Source: Streptomyces sp. TSRI0281 (GTDB taxonomy: Bacteria; Actinomycetota; Actinomycetes; Streptomycetales; Streptomycetaceae). Taken from it: a stretch of 64,000 nucleotides of DNA. The first letter of the stretch is position 1. The number at the start of each line of letters is the position of its first letter. Location: assembly GCF_001905125.1 (NCBI RefSeq), contig NZ_LWLE01000001.1, positions 522,852 through 586,851 of the forward strand. The letters are read 5' to 3'. Made by a program: the position numbers and the translations under genes. Shown piece by piece: positions 8,153-16,187 of this stretch. The notes below the pieces were generated by a model, which saw nothing but the letters and a program-made list of their open reading frames with translations, was not told the origin of the DNA and did not search any database.

Positions 8153-9400
8153 TCACGAACGGTTGCCGTCGAGCAGCGCGGCGGCGGTGAAGAGTTCTAC
8201 ACCCACGGTGATCGCTTCCTCGTCCACGTCGAAGTTCCCCCGGTGCAGGTCAAGCCCCCGGGTGTCCCCGGGGGTCCGTACGCCGAGCCGGGCCATGGCC
8301 CCCGGCACGTGCTCCAGGTACCAGGAGAAGTCCTCCCCGCCGAGGCTCTGTTCGGTGTCCTCGACCGTGTAGGAACCGCGGCGCTCGGTCATCGCGGCGT
8401 CGAGCAGTGCGATGGTCTCGGCGTCGTTCACCACGGGCGGCACCCCGCGCACGTAATTGATCACGGTCTTGGCCCCGTGCATGCCCGCCACCTCGTCGAT
8501 GGCCGCGTGCACCAGATCGGGCGCCCCCCGCCAGGCGGCCAGATCCAGGCAGCGAACAGTTCCGGACAATTCCGCGTGCTGCGGAATGACATTGCAGATG
8601 TGGCCGGTCTCCAGCCGCCCCCAGGTGACGGCGAGCCCCGAGCGGGCGTCGGTCCGGCGGGCGAGCAGCGCGGGCACGTCGGTGGCCACCCGGGCGGCGG
8701 CGGTGACCAGGTCGGTGGTCAGATGTGGCCGGGCGGTGTGCCCGCCGGGCCCGTCGAGGGACACCTCCAGCCGGTCGCAGGCGGAGGTGATGGCCCCGAT
8801 CCGCAGCCCGATCCGCCCGACGTCCACCTTCGGGTCGCAGTGCACCCCGATGATCCGCCCGACACCCTCCAGCACCCCGGCCTCGATCGCGTCGGCGGCC
8901 CCGCCCGGCAGGACCTCCTCGGCGGGCTGGAAGATCAGCCGCACCGCGTGCGGCAGCAGCCCCTGCCGCGCCAGCCCGGCCAGCACGAGCCCGGCGCCCA
9001 GCACGGTGGCGGTGTGCACGTCATGCCCACAGGCGTGCGCCCGGTCGGGCACGGTGGACCGGTAGGAAACCCCCGCCTTGGTGTCCGGGATCGGCAGCGC
9101 GTCGATGTCGGCCCGCAACGCCAGCAGGGGCGTCACCCCGTCCCACTCCCCCACGTCACAGATCAGCCCGGTCCCGATGGAGAGCACCCGCGGCTTCAGC
9201 CCGGCCTTCTCCAACCGGTCCTTGATGGCCGCGGTGGTGCGGAACTCCTGGTTGCCGAGCTCGGGGTGCATATGCAGATCACGGCGGAAGGCGATCAGCT
9301 CGGCACGGAGCTCCTCGGACAACGTGCCGGGCAGAGCGGCGCCCTCGGGCAGCTCGGCAAGGGCATCGGTGCGGGACGCGCGGGACTTCAACTGGTTCAC
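8153..9400 (-). CDS. M20-family amidohydrolase (N-acyl amino acid / hippurate hydrolase type)
   Basis: A 415-residue cytosolic zinc peptidase-like hydrolase that removes acyl groups from amino acids or similar amides. Metal-site motifs are RRDLHMHPELG near the N-terminus, HACGHDVHTA, PAEEVLPGGA, GVHCDP and the C-terminal EDFSWYLEHVPGAMARLG. A dimerisation lid domain lies in the middle (DGPGGHTARPH). The GTG start at 9400 has no Shine-Dalgarno sequence. A TACCCT hexamer ends seven bases upstream (9408-9413), which suggests a leaderless message. It stands alone, divergent from the next gene. The natural substrate is unknown. Confidence 0.88.
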   Translation of the reverse strand: MNQLKSRASRTDALAELPEGAALPGTLSEELRAELIAFRRDLHMHPELGNQEFRTTAAIKDRLEKAGLKPRVLSIGTGLICDVGEWDGVTPLLALRADIDALPIPDTKAGVSYRSTVPDRAHACGHDVHTATVLGAGLVLAGLARQGLLPHAVRLIFQPAEEVLPGGAADAIEAGVLEGVGRIIGVHCDPKVDVGRIGLRIGAITSACDRLEVSLDGPGGHTARPHLTTDLVTAAARVATDVPALLARRTDARSGLAVTWGRLETGHICNVIPQHAELSGTVRCLDLAAWRGAPDLVHAAIDEVAGMHGAKTVINYVRGVPPVVNDAETIALLDAAMTERRGSYTVEDTEQSLGGEDFSWYLEHVPGAMARLGVRTPGDTRGLDLHRGNFDVDEEAITVGVELFTAAALLDGNRS

Positions 9401-9407
9401 CTGTTGA

Positions 9408-9413
9408 AGGGTA
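9408..9413 (-). promoter_or_regulatory. -10 box for leaderless M20 gene
   Basis: TACCCT on the minus strand ends seven bases before the GTG at 9400 and no ribosome site lies between. This spacing places the transcript start at the start codon. No good -35 was found. Confidence 0.4.
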
Positions 9414-9721
9414 GGGCCCCCGCACCCTCAACTGGCCACAGATCAACAAAACTTCAGCCGCTCAGGCGAACAAAAGTTGGCGCGGGCGCGTGTGGTGTGC
9501 GTACGCCATGGGTACACTCCGCCGCTTCCTGGTGCCTGGCCGGCCCGCCCCTGCCGCACCGGCCCGGGGTCCGGCCGGACCCGGTCTCCACGAGAAGGGC
9601 ATCGATCCTCCTCACTTCTGTCCGGCATACCGGAATATGAGGCCTGACAGTCGGTTATCAGCTGGAATGTTTCGCCTTTCGCCTCTAAAGACCTTGATAT
9701 CGACCATGAAGAAATAACCGG
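9414..9721. other. Intergenic region without a recognised gene
   Basis: This divergent gap between the amidohydrolase and the FG-GAP protein holds no convincing gene. The part from about 9640 onward is clearly richer in A and T than its surroundings, as expected for promoter DNA. Short open frames lack codon bias. Confidence 0.5.
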
Positions 9722-9751
9722 TTCCGGCCCTACCAGGGATCTGCCTAAGAT
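9722..9751 (+). promoter_or_regulatory. Candidate promoter of the FG-GAP gene
   Basis: TTCCGG (9722-9727), an 18-base spacer, then TAAGAT (9746-9751). This predicts a transcript start near 9758 and a leader of about 29 bases containing AAGGAG (9777-9782). Confidence 0.4.
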
Positions 9752-9786
9752 CGCGAAGAATTGATGAACTTTTCGTAAGGAGATCC

Positions 9787-11136
9787 ATGAACAGCTCGCC
9801 GGAACCGAGAAGACGGAGCCGGACTCTTTACCGGTCCGTTCTCATCACCGTCGCTGCAGCCATGGGCGCCACCGGCGCCCTCGCCCCCCACCCCGCCGCG
9901 GCGTCCCCGGTGAGCGACGCGCCTTCCACCGCGTTCTCCGTGGACCGCGTCCGCCCGGACAAGCCGCCCGTGGTTTCTTCGGAGGAATTCCCCGACGGCG
10001 ACAACGGCTGGCCCGAGAACACCGGAAACGCGCGGACCCCGGGGACCTTCACTCTGGGGGCCAACGGCGTCGATGACGTCGTCACATACGTCTGGTACAC
10101 GGATTCCGAACCGCAACTGCGCCAGGTCTCCGTGCCCGCCGGCAGCGAAGCGGCTATTACATACACCCCGCTCAATAAGGGGCTCAGTCGTCTGTACGCC
10201 TACAGCATTGACGCAGCCGGCAACCACTCCGACACCATGACCTACCGCTTCTACGCGAACGGCGCCACCGCACCCGATGCCCCCGGGGATCTCAACGGCG
10301 ACGGGAACAAGGACATCTGGAGCCTCGACTCCGACGGGAACCTGCTCACCTACGCGGGCCGGGGGGACGGTTCCTTCTCGCCGCCCACCAGCGGCGGGCA
10401 GACTCTGGCGGACGCGTCGATCGCCTATCGCGGCGACTGGGGGCAGGACGGCTATGTCGACCTCGTGACGCTTGAGTACAGTCCGACTCAGCTGCGCAAG
10501 GAGCTGTGGGTCTACTCCAACAGCGGGCTCGGCGTCGCGAGCACCACAGCGAATGTCGGCAAGCAGCCGGTGACCGTCAAGTGCCCGTTCCCGGACGAGG
10601 ACTCCGGCTGCTTCGGCGGACCCGGCTCCGGGAACGACCACTGGCACGACGCCGATGCGATCGTCGCGCCGGGTGACGTCAACGGTGACGACAAGCACGA
10701 CCTGCTCGTCCAGGAGGGGTCGCGTCTCTGGGTCTACTACAGAGTGGGATCGACACGTGTGGGCGTGCCCGTCCTCGTCGAAGGCATCGACTGGGACGAC
10801 TACACCATCCTCGCGCCCGGCGACATCGACGGCGACGGCCTGGCGGACCTGTGGCTGCGCGACAAAGCCACCGGCAATGTCCTGGGCGTGCGCGGCGGCG
10901 CGGGCGCCGACGGCAAACTCGACCCCGCCACCTGGGGCGACCCCGCGAACCAGGTCACGATCGCCGAGGGGTTCACCACTGCGGCTCATCCCGCCCTCGG
11001 TACCGTCGGGGATTTCGACGGCGACGCAGTGGCCGACCTGTGGGGCCGGGCGCCGGACGGCACCATGACGCTGTGGTCCGGACGGGTCGCGGACGACCAG
11101 AGCTTCGGCTTCGCCGAAGGCCGGCCGATCGGCTGA
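9787..11136 (+). CDS. Secreted FG-GAP/VCBS repeat protein
   Basis: A 449-residue exported protein of unknown role. Residues 1-40 form a signal peptide: an arginine-rich start, a hydrophobic core and an AAAS cleavage site. A middle region (about 50-160) looks like an Ig-like or beta-sandwich segment (YVWYTDSEPQLRQVSV). From about 165 to the end there are FG-GAP-type calcium-binding blades with DxNGDGxxD-like motifs: DLNGDGNKDIW, DVNGDDKHDLL, DIDGDGLADLW and DFDGDAVADLW. Such blades form beta-propellers that bind surfaces or glycans. The ATG follows AAGGAG by four bases. It faces the glycopolymer locus tail to tail, so a wall-binding role is conceivable but unproven. Confidence 0.8.
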   Translation: MNSSPEPRRRSRTLYRSVLITVAAAMGATGALAPHPAAASPVSDAPSTAFSVDRVRPDKPPVVSSEEFPDGDNGWPENTGNARTPGTFTLGANGVDDVVTYVWYTDSEPQLRQVSVPAGSEAAITYTPLNKGLSRLYAYSIDAAGNHSDTMTYRFYANGATAPDAPGDLNGDGNKDIWSLDSDGNLLTYAGRGDGSFSPPTSGGQTLADASIAYRGDWGQDGYVDLVTLEYSPTQLRKELWVYSNSGLGVASTTANVGKQPVTVKCPFPDEDSGCFGGPGSGNDHWHDADAIVAPGDVNGDDKHDLLVQEGSRLWVYYRVGSTRVGVPVLVEGIDWDDYTILAPGDIDGDGLADLWLRDKATGNVLGVRGGAGADGKLDPATWGDPANQVTIAEGFTTAAHPALGTVGDFDGDAVADLWGRAPDGTMTLWSGRVADDQSFGFAEGRPIG

Positions 11137-11168
11137 TCCGCGCAAGGGCGTGGCGCGCGGTGGCCGGT

Positions 11169-11186
11169 GACACCCGAAAGGGTGTC
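11169..11186. terminator. Short GAAA-tetraloop hairpin between convergent genes
   Basis: GACACCC-GAAA-GGGTGTC at 11169-11186 gives a seven-bp perfect stem closed by a stable tetraloop, 32 bases after one stop and 59 bases before the opposing stop. Confidence 0.65.
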
Positions 11187-11244
11187 TTCGGTCGCCGAGC
11201 CGCGCCGCGGGAAGTGACGGGGTGGCTTCCTCAGTCCTCCGTTC

Positions 11245-12294
11245 TCATGCCTCCGTCACCGCCGTGGCCCGCCACGGTGCCAGGCGTTGTACGTCGCGGG
11301 CCGTCTCCGTGACTCCGCTCAGGAAGCCCTGCGCGCGCGGGGACGCCGTGTCGCGGAGCCATTCCGGGGCGATGTCGCAGACCGCGACCTTGACGCCCGT
11401 GCCGGCCAGGGCCAGCGGGAGGGTGTGGACGACCGTGGAGGGGAAGCTCAGGACCGTGCGGCCGATGGGGCCCCGGCGGGCGATGAGTTCCAGGGGGAGG
11501 TCCGGGCGGACGATCTCCAGGCCGGTGGCGGCTTCCAGGGCGTGGAGCTTCTCCGCGGACTCGCGGCGGTGGGCGAAGTAGCGGGTCGCGCCGTGGGTGC
11601 GGGCCAGGGCGGCGACCGCCTCCTGGTACGGGACCGGGTCGATGACGCCCGTCTCGACCAGGGAAGTGCCCACCAGGTCGGCGCCCTTGCTTATGCGGGG
11701 CGGGCCGAAGCGGCTGCGGGTCCAGGAGAAGTCGTTGGCGCTGACCGTGATGCCCGGCGGAGCCTCGACCGGCATCGCGGTGAACACCTCGACCGTGCGG
11801 TTCGCCGATGGGGTGAAGCGGCGGCGGGCGGTGGCCGTGACCGGGGCCAGGACCAGTTCGCGCGGGCCCTTCCTGCCCCGGCGGTGCCAGCGCACCAGGC
11901 GCTCGCCGCGGGCCAGTTGGGCGACGAACTCCATGGTGGCCGTGCCGTCGTCGACCACCGTGAGGCGGGGGGCGCGGACCAGGGTGAGCAGGAGTTGTAC
12001 GTACCGTGAGAACGGGTCACCGATCACGATGTGGTCCGCCCGCCTGACCAGTCCGGTCAGGGCGCGCAGGGCCTTCAGAGGCGCGCCGGACTCGCCGCGC
12101 GCCTCCTGCCAGCGGACGGTGATGCCCTCGTCGCGGGCCAGCTCCGCCATCCTGCGCAGCTGGCCGCGCGACATCGGGTCGACCGGGGGGAGGACGACGA
12201 CCGTGGTGGCGGCCGGGTCCTGTCCCCCCATGCTGTGGGTCCACTCCAGGACGTTCAGGAGCTGGACCGGGCTCTCGACGAAGGCGAGGTTCAC
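11245..12294 (-). CDS. Sialyltransferase/polysialyltransferase-like glycosyltransferase
   Basis: A 349-residue cytosolic protein. It opens with NLAFVESPVQLLNVLEW and contains VVDDGTATMEF near residue 120. Both resemble the GT52/polysialyltransferase group of bacterial sialyltransferases, where an ESPxQ start and a DDG motif are usual. It should transfer a CMP-activated nonulosonic acid, but linkage and acceptor are unknown. The GTG start at 12294 lies ten bases after the neuB stop with only a weak ribosome site, so translation may be coupled. It is the last of four minus-strand genes (DUF6716 protein, neuA-HAD, neuB, this gene). Family assignment is by motif similarity and is moderately secure. 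Confidence 0.65.
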   Translation of the reverse strand: MNLAFVESPVQLLNVLEWTHSMGGQDPAATTVVVLPPVDPMSRGQLRRMAELARDEGITVRWQEARGESGAPLKALRALTGLVRRADHIVIGDPFSRYVQLLLTLVRAPRLTVVDDGTATMEFVAQLARGERLVRWHRRGRKGPRELVLAPVTATARRRFTPSANRTVEVFTAMPVEAPPGITVSANDFSWTRSRFGPPRISKGADLVGTSLVETGVIDPVPYQEAVAALARTHGATRYFAHRRESAEKLHALEAATGLEIVRPDLPLELIARRGPIGRTVLSFPSTVVHTLPLALAGTGVKVAVCDIAPEWLRDTASPRAQGFLSGVTETARDVQRLAPWRATAVTEA

Positions 12295-12304
12295 CGGTCG
12301 GCGC

Positions 12305-13231
12305 TCAGACCGCGACCGGCTCGGGGGCCGCGTCGCTCTCGGCGACGACGCCCGCGACGCGGCGGAGCTTCTTCATCGGGCCGAGCTCCGACTCGTAGAC
12401 CTTCTTCACGCCGTCGCCGAGGGATGCCTCGATGGTGCGGATGTCGCGGACCAGGCGGGTCAGGCCCTGCGGCTCGACGGAGGCGGCCTGGTCGGAGCCC
12501 CACATGGCGCGGTCGAGGGTGATGTGGCGCTCGACGAAGGTGGCGCCGAGCGCGACGGCCGCCAGCGTGGTCTGGAGGCCCGTCTCGTGGCCGCTGTAGC
12601 CGATCGGCACGTTGGGGTACTCCTGCTGGAGGGTGTTGATGACCCGCAGGTTGAGCTCCTCGGCCTTCGCCGGGTACGTCGACGTGGCGTGGCAGAGCAG
12701 GATGTTGTCCGAGCCGAGGACCTCCACCGCGTGGCGGATCTGGCGCGGGGTCGACATGCCGGTGGAGAGGATGACGGTGCGGCCGGTGCCGCGCAGCGCG
12801 CGCAGCAGCTCGTCGTCGGTGAGGGAGGCCGAGGCCACCTTGTGCGCGGGGACGTCGAACTTCTCCAGGAACGCGACGGCCTCGGTGTCCCACGGGGAGG
12901 CGAACCAGTCGATGCCGCGCTTGGCGCAGTGCTCGGCGATGGTGCGGTACTCGTCCTCGCCGAACTCGACGCGGTGGCGGTAGTCGATGTACGTCATCCG
13001 GCCCCAGGGGGTGTCGCGCTCGATGTCCCACTGGTCGCGCGGGGTGCAGATCTCCGGGGTGCGCTTCTGGAACTTGACGGCGTCGCAGCCGGCTTCGGCG
13101 GCCACGTCGATCAGCGCGAGGGCGTTGTCGAGGTCACCGTTGTGGTTGATGCCGATCTCGCCGGTGATGTAGACGGGCCGGCCGGGGCCGGCGGTGCGGG
13201 TACCGAACGTGCGCAGACGGGAGGTGTTCAT
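12305..13231 (-). CDS. neuB: Sialic-acid/Kdn synthase, NeuB family, without SAF domain
   Basis: Condenses phosphoenolpyruvate with a six-carbon sugar (ManNAc or mannose, free or as 6-phosphate) to give a nine-carbon nonulosonic acid. The TIM-barrel motifs are clear: EIGINHNGD (25-33), KFQKR (53-57), LSTGMST, GYSGHE and ERHITLD. At 308 residues the protein ends soon after the barrel. The C-terminal SAF (antifreeze-like) domain of canonical NeuB, about 60 residues, is absent. The ATG at 13231 has AAGGA upstream; an in-frame extension further upstream has non-coding composition. Its neighbour is a CMP-sugar synthetase fused to a phosphatase, which argues for a 9-phosphate intermediate. Kdn rather than Neu5Ac is inferred because no NeuC epimerase is present. 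Confidence 0.9.
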   Translation of the reverse strand: MNTSRLRTFGTRTAGPGRPVYITGEIGINHNGDLDNALALIDVAAEAGCDAVKFQKRTPEICTPRDQWDIERDTPWGRMTYIDYRHRVEFGEDEYRTIAEHCAKRGIDWFASPWDTEAVAFLEKFDVPAHKVASASLTDDELLRALRGTGRTVILSTGMSTPRQIRHAVEVLGSDNILLCHATSTYPAKAEELNLRVINTLQQEYPNVPIGYSGHETGLQTTLAAVALGATFVERHITLDRAMWGSDQAASVEPQGLTRLVRDIRTIEASLGDGVKKVYESELGPMKKLRRVAGVVAESDAAPEPVAV

Positions 13232-13244
13232 GGTGGTGCGTTCC

Positions 13245-14600
13245 TTACTTGGTGGGGACGGTGGGGACGGTGGGGACGGTGGGGACAGAGGTGGCGGGGA
13301 CGCCGGTGGGGACCGAGGTGGCAGGGAGGCCCGTGCCGGTGAGCGTGGGGCCCAGCAGCCACGCCGCGATCTCGCGGATGGCGCCGAACCCGCCGGGGGT
13401 GGTCGTGACGGCGCGCGCCGCCGCGCGCACCGAGTCATGGGCACTGGCGACCGCGACGGGCCAGCCCGCCAGGTCGAAGCAGGGCAGGTCGTTGACGTCG
13501 TTGCCGACGTAGAGGACGCGTTCGGGCGCGATGGACTGCTCGTCGCACCACTGCTTGAGCGCCTCGTCCTTGCGGTCGATGCCGTGCAGGACGGGGACCT
13601 TGAGCTTGCGTGCGCGGGCGGCGACGACCGGGTTCCGCTCCGTGGACAGGATCAGGAGCGGCAGGCCCGACCTGCGCAGCGCGGCGATGCCCAGGCCGTC
13701 GCCCCGGTGCACGGCGACGGTCTCGCGGCCCTCGGAGTCGATCATGACCCGGTCGTCGGTCTGGGTGCCGTCGAAGTCGAGGACGACGGCGTCGATGTCC
13801 GCGCGGGTGGGCAGCGGGGCCGGGTCCAGGAGCGGGGCGAGGGCGCGGGCGCGGGCCAGGTCGTGCGGGTCGTCGACCTCCAGCACCCGGGCCGGGTCGG
13901 TGCGCACCAGGGCGGTGTGGCCGAAGAAGCGGTGGCGGTGGGTACGGAAGCCCGCCACGTCCATGGCGTACGCGGCGCCGGTCTCCAGCAGGTCCTGCGG
14001 ACGGGCCTGGCGCATGGGGCGGACGGCCTTGTCGTGGTTGACGCCGTAGCTGCCCTCCTCCACCGCGGAGCCGTCGCGCCACACGAAGCCGTGGAACGGG
14101 GCGACGGTGACGGCCGTGTCGGCGCCTTCGTGGGCGACCGCCCTGGCGACGCCGTCGATGTCCTCGCGGGCGACGAACGGGCTGGTGCACTGGACCAGCA
14201 GCACCACGTCGACGCTCCGGCCGCGCAGGGCCTCGTACGCGTCGAGGGCGTGCAGGACGGCCGCTTCACTGGTGGCGGTGTCCCCGGCGATGGCCTCGGG
14301 GCGCCGGACGCAGTGCAGCCGGTGGGCGGCGCCGTACGCCTCGGCCGCCGTCCGGGCCGCCTCCGCGATGGCCGCGTCGTCGGTCGTGACGACGACGTCG
14401 GTGACCTCGGGGGCGCCGAGGCAGGCGTGGACCGCGCGGGCGACCAGCGGTACGCCGCCGACCGGGGCGAGGTTCTTGGCGGGGACGCCCTTGGATCCGC
14501 CGCGGGCGGGGATCACGGCGAGCACGGTGGGCTTCGAGGGGGTCCGGGCGGGCGTCCGCGCGGGGGCCGGGGTGGTCGGGGGGGTCTGGGGCGGCGTCAT
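13245..14600 (-). CDS. neuA: CMP-nonulosonate synthetase fused to HAD phosphatase
   Basis: A bifunctional 451-residue protein. Residues 25-250 are a CMP-sialate cytidylyltransferase with the nucleotide loop IPARGGSKGVPAKN (30-43), which activates the sugar with CTP. Residues 268-415 are a KdsC-like HAD phosphatase, with motif I DFDGTQTDD (275-283), motif II STERN and motif IV GNDVND (366-371). The pair could dephosphorylate a nonulosonate 9-phosphate and then activate it. A proline-rich N-terminal segment (1-24) and a C-terminal VPT repeat tail (about 425-451) are low complexity. The ATG at 14600 has GGAG five bases upstream. An alternative GTG at 14624 overlaps the previous stop (GTGA) but has a poorer site. 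Confidence 0.9.
   Translation of the reverse strand: MTPPQTPPTTPAPARTPARTPSKPTVLAVIPARGGSKGVPAKNLAPVGGVPLVARAVHACLGAPEVTDVVVTTDDAAIAEAARTAAEAYGAAHRLHCVRRPEAIAGDTATSEAAVLHALDAYEALRGRSVDVVLLVQCTSPFVAREDIDGVARAVAHEGADTAVTVAPFHGFVWRDGSAVEEGSYGVNHDKAVRPMRQARPQDLLETGAAYAMDVAGFRTHRHRFFGHTALVRTDPARVLEVDDPHDLARARALAPLLDPAPLPTRADIDAVVLDFDGTQTDDRVMIDSEGRETVAVHRGDGLGIAALRRSGLPLLILSTERNPVVAARARKLKVPVLHGIDRKDEALKQWCDEQSIAPERVLYVGNDVNDLPCFDLAGWPVAVASAHDSVRAAARAVTTTPGGFGAIREIAAWLLGPTLTGTGLPATSVPTGVPATSVPTVPTVPTVPTK
13252..13287. repeat. 9-bp tandem repeat, four units, in neuA 3' end
   Basis: Four units of GTGGGGACG (the last ends in A) encode the Val-Pro-Thr repeats at the C-terminus of the NeuA-HAD fusion. 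Related but less regular copies continue to about 13320. Such arrays can vary in copy number by slippage without shifting the frame. Confidence 0.85.
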
Positions 14601-14620
14601 CGATGCTCCTGGGGTGGTGG

Positions 14621-16000
14621 TCACAGCTCGCCCATCCGGCGGATCACGGGGGCGACCCGCTGGACGCCCTGGCGGTAGGCGCCGCGCGCCGCGTTGCGTA
14701 CGGTCTCGCGCACCGCGCCCCGTACCCGGCCGGTCTCCTGGGGGGCCGCCGCGCCGGGCAGCGGGTGACCGTCGGGGGCCAGGTGGTGGCGGGCGAGGAT
14801 GCCGGGGAGGTAGCCGGGGGCGGTGGCGGGCGTGTAGTAGGGGGACAGGGTGGGGAGCGGGCCGCGGTTCAGCAGGGCGTCGACCCGGGCGCGGGCCCGG
14901 TCGTAGGAGCCCGCGTACGTGCCGTCGGCGGCGACGCCCTGGCCGGCCAGCCACTCCTCGTCGGGCCTCGGGCGGATGCCGCCGTCGAGCCGGTCCCAGG
15001 AGGTGAGCAGTCCGGAGCCGATGAAGTGGTGGTTACCGAGGGTTTCGCGGACGCCCAGGTCGGTCAGGACGGCGGTCGGGATGCGCCGGTGCAGGGACTC
15101 CAGCGCGGCCGTCGAGGAGACGGTGACCAGCAGGTCGGTACGGTCCAGGACCTCACCCATGTGCCCGTACACCAGGCGGAAGTTGGGCGGGAGGCCGCCG
15201 GGCAGCTTCTCCGCGAGGCGCTGGTAGGGCAGCTCCTCGATGTGCGTGGTGTGCTCGCCCGGCTTGGAGCGCAGCTTCAGCAGCACCTCGCGGCGCGGGT
15301 GCAGCCGGGCGTGCTCGACGAGCCTGCGCAGCAGGTACGTGCGGTCGGCGCGGGAGGCCGGTACGGAGGGCTGGGCGGCGAACACCACGGTGTCGCGGCC
15401 CTCCTGGGGCCGGTGCGGCTCGCCGCCGAGGAACGGCAGCGCGGCCTCCGTGACGGCCGAGGCGTCGGCGCCCACTCCCTCGTACACGGCCCGGAACCGC
15501 TCCGCGTCGTGGCGGGAGTTGGCGAGGACGACATCGGCGCCGTGCCGCAGCAGGAGTCCGTCGGCCAGCTTCTCGTAGACGACCCCGACATAGCCGGTGA
15601 CGACCACGGGCCTGCGGTCCAGCCGCAGGGCGGCGAGTCCGTGCAGCATGGCCTGGACGCCGCCGCCGACGAGGGAGAGCACGACGAGGTCGTACGCCTC
15701 CTCCCGTACCGTGCGCAGGAACTCGACGGCGGTCACCTCACGCACCCGGTCGGCGTCGATGCCGACCTCGCCGACCTCGGCGAGCTGCCGGGGCGTCGGG
15801 GTGGCCCGGCCGCGCAGCAGCAGTCCGCTGATCTCGACGGGGCGCCCGCCGGTTGCGGATGCGGCGGTCAGCCGGCGCGCGGTGAGCGCGCCCCATTTCC
15901 ACCGGGTGTCGGAGTCGGCGAGGACGGCTACCCGCAGCGCCGCGGGGTCCGCGGCGACGGTTTCAGCCGGATCGGCCGTATTGCTGGTACGTGGGGGCAC
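14621..16000 (-). CDS. DUF6716-type putative glycosyltransferase
   Basis: About 459 residues with a GT-B-like layout: an N-terminal Rossmann part (LRVAVLADSDTRWKWG) and a C-terminal part with LLVTVSSTAALESLHRRIPTAVLTDLG, like the nucleotide-sugar half of polysialyltransferase-type GT-B enzymes. It resembles proteins named DUF6716 putative glycosyltransferase in Streptomyces. It is first in the operon with neuA and neuB, so it probably handles the CMP-nonulosonate. I choose GTG at 16000 because a TAACTT hexamer ends seven bases upstream with no ribosome site, as for a leaderless message. TTG at 16039 is the longer alternative. Its donor and acceptor are unknown. Confidence 0.7.
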   Translation of the reverse strand: MPPRTSNTADPAETVAADPAALRVAVLADSDTRWKWGALTARRLTAASATGGRPVEISGLLLRGRATPTPRQLAEVGEVGIDADRVREVTAVEFLRTVREEAYDLVVLSLVGGGVQAMLHGLAALRLDRRPVVVTGYVGVVYEKLADGLLLRHGADVVLANSRHDAERFRAVYEGVGADASAVTEAALPFLGGEPHRPQEGRDTVVFAAQPSVPASRADRTYLLRRLVEHARLHPRREVLLKLRSKPGEHTTHIEELPYQRLAEKLPGGLPPNFRLVYGHMGEVLDRTDLLVTVSSTAALESLHRRIPTAVLTDLGVRETLGNHHFIGSGLLTSWDRLDGGIRPRPDEEWLAGQGVAADGTYAGSYDRARARVDALLNRGPLPTLSPYYTPATAPGYLPGILARHHLAPDGHPLPGAAAPQETGRVRGAVRETVRNAARGAYRQGVQRVAPVIRRMGEL

Positions 16001-16007
16001 GTCGTAG

Positions 16008-16013
16008 AAGTTA
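16008..16013 (-). promoter_or_regulatory. -10 box for leaderless DUF6716 gene
   Basis: TAACTT on the minus strand, seven bases before the GTG at 16000. It is paired with a second, divergent -10 at 16175 in the same short intergenic region. No clear -35. Confidence 0.35.
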
Positions 16014-16174
16014 GGAAGGCATTTCGATGGGCGGCCCAACGGAGCGGCAACAAAGGGTTAACAGCCCGCCGACGATTGGCGAATCGGCCCCGGAATCGGC
16101 CTGATTCATCATTCCGACATTCGCCGTTCACCGACCGTCCCCCGTGGGGACAAGGCAAATGCCGGGGCTCGCCC

Positions 16175-16180
16175 TAGCGT
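16175..16180 (+). promoter_or_regulatory. -10 box for leaderless GT2 gene
   Basis: TAGCGT ends seven bases before the GTG at 16188, with no Shine-Dalgarno between. The predicted transcript would begin at the start codon. The start it defines matches the normal N-terminus of the family. Confidence 0.5.
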
Positions 16181-16187
16181 GATGCGG

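Noticed and set aside
9490..9717. Small plus-strand open frame in the amidohydrolase/FG-GAP gap
   Set aside because: No ribosome site, no codon bias and it crosses the AT-rich promoter region.
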